DNA of 64,000 bases from NCBI GenBank assembly GCA_003991915.1, contig RQTK01000515.1, forward strand, positions 279,723 through 343,722, in the 5' to 3' direction. Source of the stretch: Elysia chlorotica (lineage: Eukaryota > Mollusca > Gastropoda > Plakobranchidae). The position numbers and the translations under genes are program-made. This document shows, in pieces, positions 22,940 to 34,149 of this stretch (the stretch's first letter is position 1; each line of letters opens with the position of its first letter). The notes beneath the pieces are model-generated. The model saw nothing but the letters and a program-made list of their open reading frames with translations. It was not told where the DNA came from and made no database searches.

Positions 22940-22984
22940 GGTATCACGACTGCTCTGGAAGGCCACGTCTTGTGAAAAAGGAAG
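22940..22984 (-). promoter_or_regulatory. eef1d: eEF1D non-coding first exon with 5'-TOP-like start
   Basis: On the minus strand a C followed by ten pyrimidines, CTTCCTTTTTC, runs from 22984, then ACAAGACGTGGCC to the donor ACC|GTAAGT at 22939. A cap-site C in a pyrimidine run is the signature of TOP mRNAs, which include eEF1 subunits and are controlled through mTOR. The cap site is inferred. Part of the exon (GACTGCTCTGGAAG) is repeated at 22884-22897 just downstream. Confidence 0.65.
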
Positions 22985-23096
22985 TTCACCATATTTACAA
23001 GATAGAGCACTGAACAGTGTACAGCAATGGCTAAGTAACGAGTATGTCGTGCATTTGGCTCATAAAATTATTACGGCACATTGAGATAGGGAGGGG

Positions 23097-23245
23097 TTGA
23101 GGTTGAGTTGGTATCTTCAACTAAGCTTACAAAACTATGATATATTGTGGACAGGGCCCAATTTTATGAGCACACGAGACATTGTAGGGAGACCTGGACT
23201 CAGTTGATCATTTTATACTGAATACTAACAACTAGAGGAGATGTA
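23097..23245 (-). mobile_element. SINE fragment (minus)
   Basis: The family tail (GGTTGAGTTGGTATC, ATATTGTGGACAGGGCCC) and the body remnant GAGCACACGAGACATTGTAG are recognisable but diverged. Confidence 0.6.
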
Positions 23246-23299
23246 CAAGTCACACGATTAGGATGTTTCCGTGGCCAAACCAACGAGCGGGGAAATTGT

Positions 23300-23450
23300 T
23301 GTTTTTTTCCGGATATCTTCCCCTACTGGTGAGGTTGGTGACAGTAAAATATGACCGGTTGAGACAGGAGTTATGGTATCTCCACATTGTCTCGTGTGCG
23401 AGTAAAATTGTCAGACGTTAGACTTGGGACCAGCCACCGCACATGGCAAT
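23300..23450 (+). mobile_element. SINE fragment (plus), headless
   Basis: Body words CCCCTACTGGTGAGGTTGGT, ATGACCGGTTGAGACAGGAG, ATTGTCTCGTGTGCGAG and AATTGTCAGACGTTAGACTT in the standard order. No clear tRNA-like head. Confidence 0.8.
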
Positions 23451-23479
23451 TGTTACAACTAGAGGATACATTCTCTCAT

Positions 23480-23480
23480 A

Positions 23481-23516
<36 letters not shown>

Positions 23517-23731
23517 TAGTTATATCATTCAATAACTTAGCCCATTACGTGCGCGTATTCACTTCATCTTCATGTCACGTCTTCTTATAATATTACATTG
23601 ACTTTGTTGTTTGTCATTGTGATACAATACACGCCTTTTTTGTCAGGATTGGTCGAAGCCACTCTGTGTGGTTTCCAGCAAGTGGATTGTTTTAATAATG
23701 AGAACTTCTACTACTACTACTATTATATTAA

Positions 23732-23762
<31 letters not shown>

Positions 23763-23782
23763 GTTATTTTTATTATTACTGT

Positions 23783-23856
<74 letters not shown>
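23480..23856. repeat. (CT)n, (TTA)n and (TCA)n microsatellites
   Basis: (CT)n at about 23480-23507, (TTA)n at about 23725-23775 and about 24 TCA triplets at 23784-23856, followed by GCC/ACC-rich sequence to 23920. The poly-Ser, poly-His and poly-Asp frames here are artefacts. Confidence 0.95.
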
Positions 23857-23858
<2 letters not shown>

Positions 23859-23946
23859 ACACCGCCGCCGCCACCACCAGCATGGCCACTGCCGCCACGT
23901 CCACCGCTACCACCACCATCATTTAAGCTCTGGTTGATTACATACA

Positions 23947-24185
23947 CGATACAGGGATGTGCTCATCATGTAACATTGTTTTGTAACACTATAGGCATAG
24001 GCCCACTAGGCCTATCCTAGTGCATCATGCTTTAGCGCATCAAAGGACTGACGCGCGGTAGCAGCTTGATTTCTATTAATAGAAATCTGTGTGCGCTTCG
24101 TCCTGCCCCCACTTTCCTCTCCCCAGTAACATTCAAGTTCTGCCACACTGTTACGTAACTAAGTAATCTAGGGGAAGTTATACAA
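23947..24185 (-). repeat. Dispersed repeat R1, copy 3 (minus)
   Basis: Reverse of the 1222-1490 and 2048-2345 units: GTGCTCATCATGTAACATTG, CATAGGCCCACTAGGCCTAT, GTCCTGCCCCCACTTTCCTC, then GTTACGTAACTAAG and CTAGGGGAAGTTATA. Confidence 0.85.
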
Positions 24186-24409
24186 ATCTATGCATCTTTA
24201 TTAAATTACATCACACTTCAAATTGATCTCGTGGAAAATTATCAACATTACGGGTAAATGGTGACTTCGGGAAAACATAGATAAACATGATCGAAACGTA
24301 GCGATGCACGGAAAGAGAGGTGGATGGCAAGCTGTCTTGAATGGAAGAGCGTTAAGCTTTTTTGTTTTCATGGAGAGACCCAGTTCGATTTCACTAGAGA
24401 GTTATAGCA

Positions 24410-25032
24410 ACCGTACTTGTAGCTCTGACGTGTACCGGTAGCGTGTAGGAAAACGAGGCTCGCGCTACCAGTCATCGCTTGGCTGAAAAGCCTTATAGCA
24501 GCGCAACCCACAGGTCGACCTGTAGCTTTTGTTATTGTTTTTATGTTAAGTTTAAACAATGTGGATGTATATATAATCAAATCTAGATCTAGGATCCTAT
24601 TATTATATATTAATGCGGTTACACGGTCTCGGCAACAGTCAAAAACAAACAAAAAAGGATAATAAAATCATTAGATCTATTCTAGAGATCCATACCCAGA
24701 CGAAAACCCGACAGCTGAGAAGCATGTATTTTGAAACCACTTTTCGATCGAAACAAACTAACTTTCAGGGCCCAATCTTCTTTCAATGGACTAGAATTTG
24801 AAAAAATAATGCAAAAATATCTTTAGGTTTTTAAAATCAAATCTTTATTGTGGCTAAAAACACGTTTAAAGTGTCGTCGTGTAGAGGGCCTCCTACACGT
24901 TACACGCAGGCCAAATTTACCGGTAGCGTGTAGAGCTGACGGGTAGGGAGAATCTAGGTCAGGGGAATCCCAAGCGGATGACGTCACTGGAGCTCTACCC
25001 GCTACAAGTAAGCTACACGTCGGCTCTGCTAT
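24410..25032. mobile_element. Candidate TIR element (about 620 bp)
   Basis: The left words GTAGCTCTGACGTGTAC, GGTAGCGTGTAG and CAGTCATCGCTTGGC are answered at the right end, inverted, by GACGTGTAG, GCGGGTAGAG and GACGTCATCCGCTTGGG. The arms are diverged. No transposase is visible. The arms are also clearly more GC-rich than their surroundings. Confidence 0.5.
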
Positions 25033-25760
25033 AGGTGTCTATTATCTGACAAATTTCGTCTCCTACCTTTTTGGTCGGAGTCAGTATGATAAAACAAGGA
25101 TGGTTTATCAGCTGTAGATCTAAGCTGCCTAGCAGGTACATACATCTTCAGACAGCCAGAGAGATATGTAGGTGCCATTTGATTGATGCATTTATAACAA
25201 ATTATGCACATAATTTATCCAACAGGCTGCCCATGTAGATGGTGAAGAGTAGGGATAGAGTGCTCACGTTTTTTTTCATTCTCATAATAAGCCTTGCTTT
25301 GCTGTTTTGAACCATTTGCAAGCGATTAATAGTGTCGTTGTGGGGAGATGCCAGTAAAACGTTACAATAATCAAGTTTAGATAATATCAAAGATGTAACA
25401 CGGGTCTTGGTCACATTTTTATTTAACAAGTTCGTATGCTTGCAATTTTCCTAATTTGAAAATATAACTTTTTACAAAGGTCAGTAACATATGATGACAT
25501 TAACATATTCTAATTTAGGTTATTTACTGTCTTGATGCTAATTATAATATGGCCATTGATGTTGATAGTTGTTCGAGGCACATTGACAACTTTATTTCCA
25601 ATCAGTAATATTTCGATTTTGTCACTGTTAAGTTTTAGTCAATGCTAGTCACTCAAAGTTTAACATTATAAACGCAATCAGATGTTGTAGTGACTAAGGC
25701 TGTAAATCTTCAAATTTGAATATAACTGAGTATAATGAGCATAGAGATGGAATATTAGAG
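25029..25760 (-). mobile_element. CR1/L2-like LINE reverse-transcriptase remnant (minus)
   Basis: Reading minus across shifts gives DKIEILLIGNKVVNVPRTTI, then TSLILSKLDYCNVLLASP, INRLQMVQNSKARLIM and CYKCINQMAPTYLSGCLKMY. These are the thumb and C-terminal blocks of CR1/L2-type reverse transcriptases. Stops and a lost segment show that it is dead. Confidence 0.85.
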
Positions 25761-26739
25761 AGTGTTTTATTATATTGATTAAAGGCTGAGTGTACAAAGT
25801 AAAAAGTAATGGCTAATATGGAATTCATTTTATCTCTACTCAGTCTATGTGTGGCAGCACGCAATTGTCAGATGTCTGGGGCTCCAAACACGATAATTAT
25901 AACCTAGGTGCCAACCAAATAACCAGATGGGATGGATGCCGCTTTGTTTTGTCTTGGCAAGCATACATGTCATTGTAGTCCTATATATCTTGTCTTATGG
26001 TCTTACGTCATATTTGTTGATTTTTTATGTTGTCTTTGTTGTTTTAATAGATATGTTTAGAGCGATATCTGTTTTCCTGTATCGGAGAAACGGAGAAACG
26101 GAGCAAGCGATGTTTGTTCCTAGTTTAACGCCTTCTAGTTATACGGCGACGGAACCCCGAAGCGGGAGTTTGTATTAAGTCACTCTATTCAGACACCGAC
26201 ACACTAGGAGAAAACGTGACAACTAGAGTGGGCTTCTTGCAAATCCCCGCTCACCTTTTTTTTTTTTAAATAATTTTTCACCAAGTAGCCTATATTTTCT
26301 AGTAATAACTAAGAGAAAAAGCCAATCAGAAAATGCCTAACAAACAGTCGGACTAAAATTAAGACACCATAATTATTTGCCTTTGCCCATGTGGAAATGA
26401 CAAAAAACTGTATTAATGGGGACTAGGATAGGCTATAATTGCTTCTTATTACGCCTCTGTGAAATCGAAAATGGAAATCAAAAACATGTACGAAACAGTA
26501 CGAAGAACTTGACAAACGAAGCAGACGCCGTCTAAGGAGTAAGGAAGAAGGAAGGGAGCACACGAGCAGCGAACAATCAAGCTTAAATTAGCTTAGAAGC
26601 TTATCCTTGCCTTGCTTACAGCTGATTAAGATGTTCGTATATCTAAAAATCTAGCTGCTGTCTAGTCTAGATTAGATTATAACTTGCAAATCAATTTCAC
26701 GTGTCTCTGGAATATCTAGATCTAGAATCAGGCCATATC
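25761..26739. other. Intergenic stretch upstream of the UBF-like gene
   Basis: A SINE tail scrap lies near 25850 (GTGTGGCAGCACGCAATTGT). The rest has no recognised repeat and should contain the promoter and 5' UTR of the UBF-like gene. No clear TATA or initiator can be assigned. Confidence 0.45.
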
Positions 26740-26743
26740 ATGG
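26740..26743 (+). CDS. ubtf: Proposed UBF-like coding exon 1: ATGG only
   Basis: ATGG is followed by a perfect donor, GTAAGT. Phase 1 joins exactly to the acceptor at 32784 (AT TGG), giving MDWTQDEQ, parallel to the UBF RWSQED start. No competing phase-1 exon was found in the repeat-filled 6-kb intron, but one cannot be excluded. Everything upstream of this exon would be 5' UTR. Confidence 0.5.
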
Positions 26744-29700
26744 GTAAGTTGCTAGTCTATCTAAATATAGGGCACTCCTTGAGTTTTGTGGTCCCTAGCC
26801 TGTGGACGATAAAACTGGCTTCCCTGCCCGCATTACAACCCGTTTTCGGCACTCCTTGAGTATTGTGGTCCCTAGCCTGTGGGCGATCAAATGGGTGGGC
26901 GGCCGGATTATACGGGAATTTGATTATAAAATTGAATAAAATAACATTCAGCTGTACTCCCCGTCTTTTTTTTACTTTTTTTATTATACATGTATTGGCA
27001 AGATTTGTTTGATTCATAAAGACATATTTGGGCACTCCTTGAGTTTTGTGGTCCCTAGCCTGTGGGCTATCAAATGGGTGGGCGGCCGGAATTCGATTAT
27101 TAAAATTGAATAGAACACCAACCAGCTGCACTCCCTGTCTTTTTGTTATTTTGTTTCTATTAAAATTGATACATACTTGCCAGCTGTACTCCCTGTCTTT
27201 TTGTTATTTTTTATTTGTATTAGATTGTTTTGTTTGATTCAAAAAGAAAGGGCAAGATTTGATTGTATTCAATTGTTTATTTGAACACCGGTAGAATGCG
27301 GGCGGGGAAGGGGGTGGGGACAACATACACAAGCACATAAGAATTAGGCCAGATGTAAGCAATTGAAACTTTAGGTCTCTAGATCTATCTCTGTCTCTCA
27401 CACTCGCTTGCTCTGTCTGTCTGTCTGTACATGTCTCTCTTTATATCTCTCTTCTCTCTTCACAGTTTTACTGACCCCCATGTAATCGAATCCTACCCAC
27501 TCTCGAATCCCGTCCACCAAGCCATTTGATCGCCCACAGGTTAGGGACCACAAAACTCAAGGAGTGCCCATATTTGATTGTATTCAACTGTTTATTTGAA
27601 AACGGGGCACTCCTTGAGTTTTGTGGTCCCTAGCCTGTGGACGATAAAACTGGCTTGGTGGGAGGGATTCGATTACACCAGAGTCAGTCAACCTGTGAAG
27701 AGAGAGAGACAGGCAGAGCAAGCGAGTGTGAGAGACAGAGATAGCTTCAATTGCTTTAAAAAAGATCAATTTTATGTGCTTACAAAGTGTGTGTTTGTCC
27801 CTACCCCCTTCCCTGCCCGCATTACAACCCGTTTTCAAATAAACAGTTGAATACAATCAAATATGTCTTTATGAATCAAACAAATCTTGCCAATACATGT
27901 ATAATAAAAAAAGTAAAAAAAAGACGGGGAGTACAGCTGAATGTTATTTTATTCAATTTTATAATCAAATTCCCGTATAATCCGGCCGCCCACCCATTTG
28001 ATCGCCCACAGGCTAGGGACCACAATACTCAAGGAGTGCCAAATAGAGAATCTAGATCTAGACCTCTAAAGGCTAAAGAAATGCCTCTAGAGGCGGAGAA
28101 CGAGGCATTGAAAAACTACTTTTTAGGCACTTTCACTTTCAGAAATTCTGGAATCAAAGTCTATTGTGAAAAACATGATGAAGAAAACATATTTGGTTTA
28201 TACAAACAGGAACATTGTTGAAAACCACACTAAACAATTCTCGGCATATGAACGAATCAAATTTGTAACATTTTTCAATGCTAATCAGTAAACTGATTAA
28301 AACAAAAATTTTGGGGCTAGAAGAAATGGCGAACATTTTTCACTGCGGCAAAACAAAAACAGCACATTTATACAGTATAGGGCCTACATGTATGCTATTC
28401 ACAAAGAATAGAGTCAAATGGACCATCTTGGTCAGAACCAAGCGTCACAGAGGTCACATGTAGATCTATTATCTATAGTTGCGACCCATTTGTTCACCAC
28501 CGAGGCTACACCGACAGCATTAGGTTTCATCCACCGCTTTGTCTTCTTTCTTCTTCTGAGACCTTGTGTGCTGCCTACTGTGTCTCCGCCCTCATCCACA
28601 GCCTCTCCCAAAGTCCTAGTTCCGCACCCAGACTTTTTTTAGCATCAAAACTTTCATTTCAAAGTATTCCTCCGTTATTGCTTCTCGAATAGAATCACAC
28701 AACAGTATGCACTAGCTAGGTGTAAATTGTGCAATGAATATTCTGTGCAAGAAGAAATCCTTTAATGATTGTTGATCACTAACTTGTATTGGTAAGCCCA
28801 ATGGATTAATTGGATTTATAAGGAAGCCGTCAAGGGTGAAGGAGACTGAAAGTGCATCACTTGAGGTTCAATCCAAATTGTTTTTCTGCTGCATAAGCTG
28901 ACATCGTTCCAGACATCACTAAATTGTAGGCTGGCATCATTCTTCCAGGGTTATTGGAGTAATTTTTGCGCCCACCAGTTTCGAACCATCTGAAATCGAA
29001 AAATGATACGGGCATTAAAATGCTTAAAATACTAATAGTTCAAACAGATTTGATAAACAACAGAAACAAAGTTTCCACACATTTAAGATTAAAACCACAT
29101 CATCACAATAAATTTAACTTCTGAATTCATGAGTGAAACATTTATTTCCAAAATCAAGCATTTATAAAAAAATAAGGTTATGGGGCATTACTCAACAAGA
29201 AAGATTTAAAAAACGCTTCTGTATTTTTACCTCATAAATCAACAATGCTTGGCTTTGACCAAAAATTGTGCACCCATGTACCAGCTAACATTGGTAAAAC
29301 AATGTTTTCAAAATGGCTGAAACAGCACTTCATAATTTTTCTTCCAAAAATTTTTCGTAAAAAGATGATCTAAGACTAGAGTGTTTCCCTTTGAACTATT
29401 GATTAACACACTTAGATTGCATAGCAAGTGTTGCCTAATGCCCCAGGCAATTATAAATGAGATATTTATTATTTAATGATTTAGGAGGGTATCTCCAAAT
29501 CTTATTAACCTGCTTGCTCTAGATATAATCTCCCTACCTACTGCGGTCCCATATTTGCTTACATGGCGACCATTAATGGGAATTTCTTAATACTACATTG
29601 GGAGAGTCTAAAAGTGTTTCTGCCTCATTCTCATTATTGTATAGGTTTCTGTTCAAATTTTGTTATAATACATAATATATACATTTGAGTGTTTGTTCAA

Positions 29701-32700
29701 ATCAAATTCTTTTGTCTGACTGTTGAATATTAAAGCTAAGTATAGTTTGTTGGGCTTGCCTTATGATGTTGGATACACTACAGGCTTTTGAAGTGTGTGG
29801 CCTAGCCAACCCCATTTTTTTTTGCTTTGTTCGGTCCCAAAGTTCCTTGTTTGAGAGTCTTCAGGACACCTAATGTTGATAATGTTTCTGAGGCATCTGT
29901 TGGTAAAAGTGTGAAGTTTATGGGTCACTTGCAAATTTTCTGAGCCATAGAGTAAGACCCAACTTCACGTTGGTATTGAATATCCGGATTTTGTTCCGTG
30001 TCGACAGGGCTGTAGACCTCGAGATTGGTCTTAGGGTATTGAAGGCGTATCTGGCCTTGTTTATTCAGCATCTGATGTCCTCGCCTGTCCCCCTGTCTTT
30101 ACTTACAAGACTACCAAGGTAGACAAACTTCTCAACCTCTTTGATGTTTTCCTGATGCAGAGCAGTGGATCTGCCTGTCTGCTATTGATTCGCATGGCCT
30201 CAGTTTTTCCTATGTTTAGGAGTCTGGTCTTCCAGACTTCTGCTGCCACACGATTTAGCTTCTTTTGCACATTCTGTTGCATTAATTGGGAGAGAAGGCT
30301 GATGTCGTCCAGTAGTCCAGATCCCCCAGTTGCTTCTTGCACGTCCACTGGATACCCATCCTTTGGCCTGTTGCAGACTGCTTCATAACCCAGTTCACCA
30401 CCATAAGGAAGATTGTTGGCAAAAGCAAGCAAACCTTGTGGCCCCTTGGCTACTTAGTTTTCTGTCGTGGATGACTTTAGACTGTTGATAAGTGGGGTCT
30501 TCATAAATTTGTTGGATAATAATGGTGACGAACTGAGGTGGAAAGCATAGTGATACATCAGTCTCCAGATGACATCGCATATAAATTGAAGGTAATTGAA
30601 ATCTCCAGGTGACATCGCATATATATATATATATATACGAGGGCGGGCTGATAAATAAGGGCCGTTTTTGAATAACTTTTTTATTTGAAGGACTACAGAA
30701 GCAAGTTACACATCAAATGAAAGCTTAGAGTCTCCCCTATCTGATGAACTATCATTTTTCAACATAGTCACCATCGCGTTCAATACAGAGGCGCCAGCGT
30801 TGTACAAGTTTTTGCATGCCGTCGGCGAAGAATTCTGGTGTCTGGGATCGGCACCAAGAGCGAACATCCGCCTCAACTTCTGCATCGGTTTCATAGTGAT
30901 TTCCTTTGAGATGTTTCTTCAGCAAAGGAAATGAGAAAAAGTCAGACGGGGCCAAATCAGGACTGTATGTCGGATGTGGTATGGTAGGAAGTTCCAACTG
31001 CTGTAAAGCGCACTGGGTTTGGCGACTGGTGCGTGGCCGAGCATTATCGTGCTGGATGACAACGTCTTTGACTTTGTCCTGTCGAACCCGTCTGAGTCGG
31101 CTCTTCAATGCACGCAGAGTTGACACATATCTCTCTGAATTTATTGTTGTGCCTTGCTCCAAAAACTCAATATGGACGATACCTTCCATGTCCCAGAATA
31201 TTGTGAGCAAAACCTTTCGAGCTGATGCGACGACTTTGAACTTCTTCGGGGCTGGAGAAAAATTCCAAGACGTTGTCATCCAGCACGATAATGCTCAGCC
31301 ACGCACCAGTCGCCAAACCCAGTGCGCTTTACAGCAGTTGGAACTTCCTACCATACCACATCCGACATACAGTCCTGATTTGGCCCCGTCTGACTTTTTC
31401 TCATTTCCTTTGCTGAAGAAACATCTCAAAGGAAATCACTATGAAACCGATGCAGAAGTTAAGGCGGATGTTCGCTCTTGGTGCCGATCCCAGACACCAG
31501 AATTCTTCGCCGACGGCATGCGAAAACTTGTACAACGCTGGCGCCTCTGTATTGAACGCGATGGTGACTATGTTGAAAAATGATAGTTCATCAGATAGGG
31601 GAGACTCTAAGCTTTCATTTGATGTGTAACTTGCTTCTGTAGTCCTTCAAATAAAAAAGTTATTAAAAAACGGCCCTTATTTATCAGCCTGCCCTCGTAT
31701 ATATATATATATATAAAGGTAAGTGAAATCAGTTTTTTATACATCAGGAGGTTGTGAGCAGAATGTACTTTTATACACGCGTAAAAGGAGACAACTCTGG
31801 AAAGTGTTTACGCTTTTTTGACACCACTAGTCTGTCACTAGTGCAAAAGTGTTGTATGTTTTGCGAGGTTGTTAGGATTGCAAAGGTGCCTTAGCCTAGG
31901 AAAGTGTGCTGTCATTGAGTTGGGTTGTTAGTGAAAATCTGTTTAAGATCGAGTCAGCCTTGAACTGGAACAGATGTCTTATCTTCAGTGGATGTGCTAT
32001 GGCTGTATCTGCCTTGCTTAGGATGTACATGATTTGCCATGACGGCTAATGGAGCATTCTAGATCCACTGATTTGCTATTACAACTGCTACTAGTTCTTG
32101 TTCTCTCGGCCCCTGAATACAACACGTGTGTCAGAAGTGTTGAAACAGTTTTTTACGCTGGATGTAGATAGACTTATAAAGACGAAACTTTGGATCAAGA
32201 ATTTTAGTTCAAAACTTTGAAAAAAAAATGCTTTTAAAAGTCAGTTTGAATTTTTTATTTGGCACCAGATCTCTTGTTAGTGCTCTAGAGTGACAAATAA
32301 GAGGTCTTAGGTGGGTTTGATGCTCAGCAGATGATTCCTTTTCTGTATTTGAATAACTTTCATTCTTGACAAAGCAAATTCTACATTTTTGAAAATGGTT
32401 TGCTGTATCAAATCAATAAATCAATCAATAATAAAAGAAAAAACAACTTTTATGGTTTTCTTTAAAAGTGTTTAGGTTTAACTTAATGAGTTGATAGCCT
32501 TTTTTTTGCAATGGGACACTGAAAGAATGTTTTGCCTGCTTTTTGTTAGGTTTGATTTCACCATTGAGCGTAGATTTAATTTATTTCTTCGACTTTTTTC
32601 GGCTGCTAATTGGTAAGGTGTCAGTACTTATAACATGCTTGGCTGAGACAGCCTCAGTATCCTGCCCTGTCTCTGTGTATCAGTACTGATAAAATTGTCA

Positions 32701-34091
32701 GATTTCAGTCTTGGGACCCTTCCAATATAAAGCCTAGTTGCTTAAGTTATAATAAATCGCCTTTGTAACCTTTTACCTTTCAGATTGGACTCAAGATGAG
32801 CAAAAGTCCTTGCTAGAACAAGTTCTCAAAATGGTGGGTGACAAGGTGAGCTTTGCCAGTGCAAGGGCCAAAGTTCAGTGGGACAAGTTAGATGTCAACA
32901 GCAGGACGGCAGAGGATTGCGAGAAAATGTTTGGTGTTTTAACAGGAAAGGTATAGACTTTGTTGGTGAGACCCTAACACTTATAGAATGACTGCAAAGA
33001 TCAACTGAAAATATTTTTTTAAAGATCTAAAGAAAGACTGGAAACAGTAGAAATGTGGTACATCAAAATTATGAAAGTGCTCTGGAAAGAAAAGAGAACA
33101 AACAAAGAAGTAATGGGTATCATGGAATACAAAAGATCATTACTGAAAACCATGAGACTTTAAATAGCAAGACATCTAAAATTCTTTAGGCATATAAACT
33201 TGATTGAATGAAACAGACCAGGCACATAAACAGGAAGATATTTTTAAGCGATTGGAACAATTGCATTTTTTATGGGAATAAGTAAGAAGGAAAGTTCTGT
33301 TTTTAGTTATGGTAGTGAAAAAAGTAAAATTAGTCCCATACTCTTTGACACAGCGTTGGTGAGTCAAAAGTTAGGGTCCTGGTTGTACTAGGGAAACAGC
33401 TGTTGTTAGGTAGGTTGCTATTAATTATCTCACAGTCCCTTTACACGTGCATGACTCAAGAGTCTTGGCTACCCATTTTGTGCTAGGTTGTCGTAGAGGG
33501 CACCAGAAAAAAACTTAAACATTATCAAAGCCAATGATCAAACCCAACACCTTCACAGAGGTGGCCCACTTCTAAAACACTTCTATATTATACTGGCTGC
33601 CTGTTGAACAGAGAATAGTGTATAAGGTTTGCATTTTATGTTATTAAATGCCTTAATGAGCAGGCTCCATCGTATCTGTCACAATCTCTTAACGTATACA
33701 CTTCAGGTAGAAGTTCAAGGTCATCTAGCGATAAATCAATCCTTGTTGTCCCTCATAGAAATTATAAAGCTTCGGGTCAACGCTCTTTCTTTTTCCTAGG
33801 TCCAAAAGTGTGGAATACCCTACCGCAATATATACGTGAATCGGGTTCTATAGAAATCTTTAAACGCTCACTTAAGCACCACTTGTTTCAAAGTTATACC
33901 TAAATTGTTATAAATGTGTTTTCTTGTTGGTTAAAGATGTTGGTAAATGTAGTGTTACTGAGTATGTGTGTGTGTGTGTGTGTTTTATTTAAATATCACT
34001 TGAATTGTTCAATTAGATTAGTTAGTACTTTTTTTAACGATGTAAAGCGCCCAGAGCCTGATAATTCAGGGTTGGGCGCTATATAAATACC

Positions 34092-34149
<58 letters not shown>

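Noticed and set aside
23668..24020. Poly-Ser / poly-His / poly-Asp proteins
   Set aside because: These are translations of the (TCA)n microsatellite in different frames.
27787..28221. 144-aa plus frame downstream of the UBF-like start
   Set aside because: Its first two thirds are hAT-type MITE sequence and the end has no UBF similarity, so it is not an extra exon.
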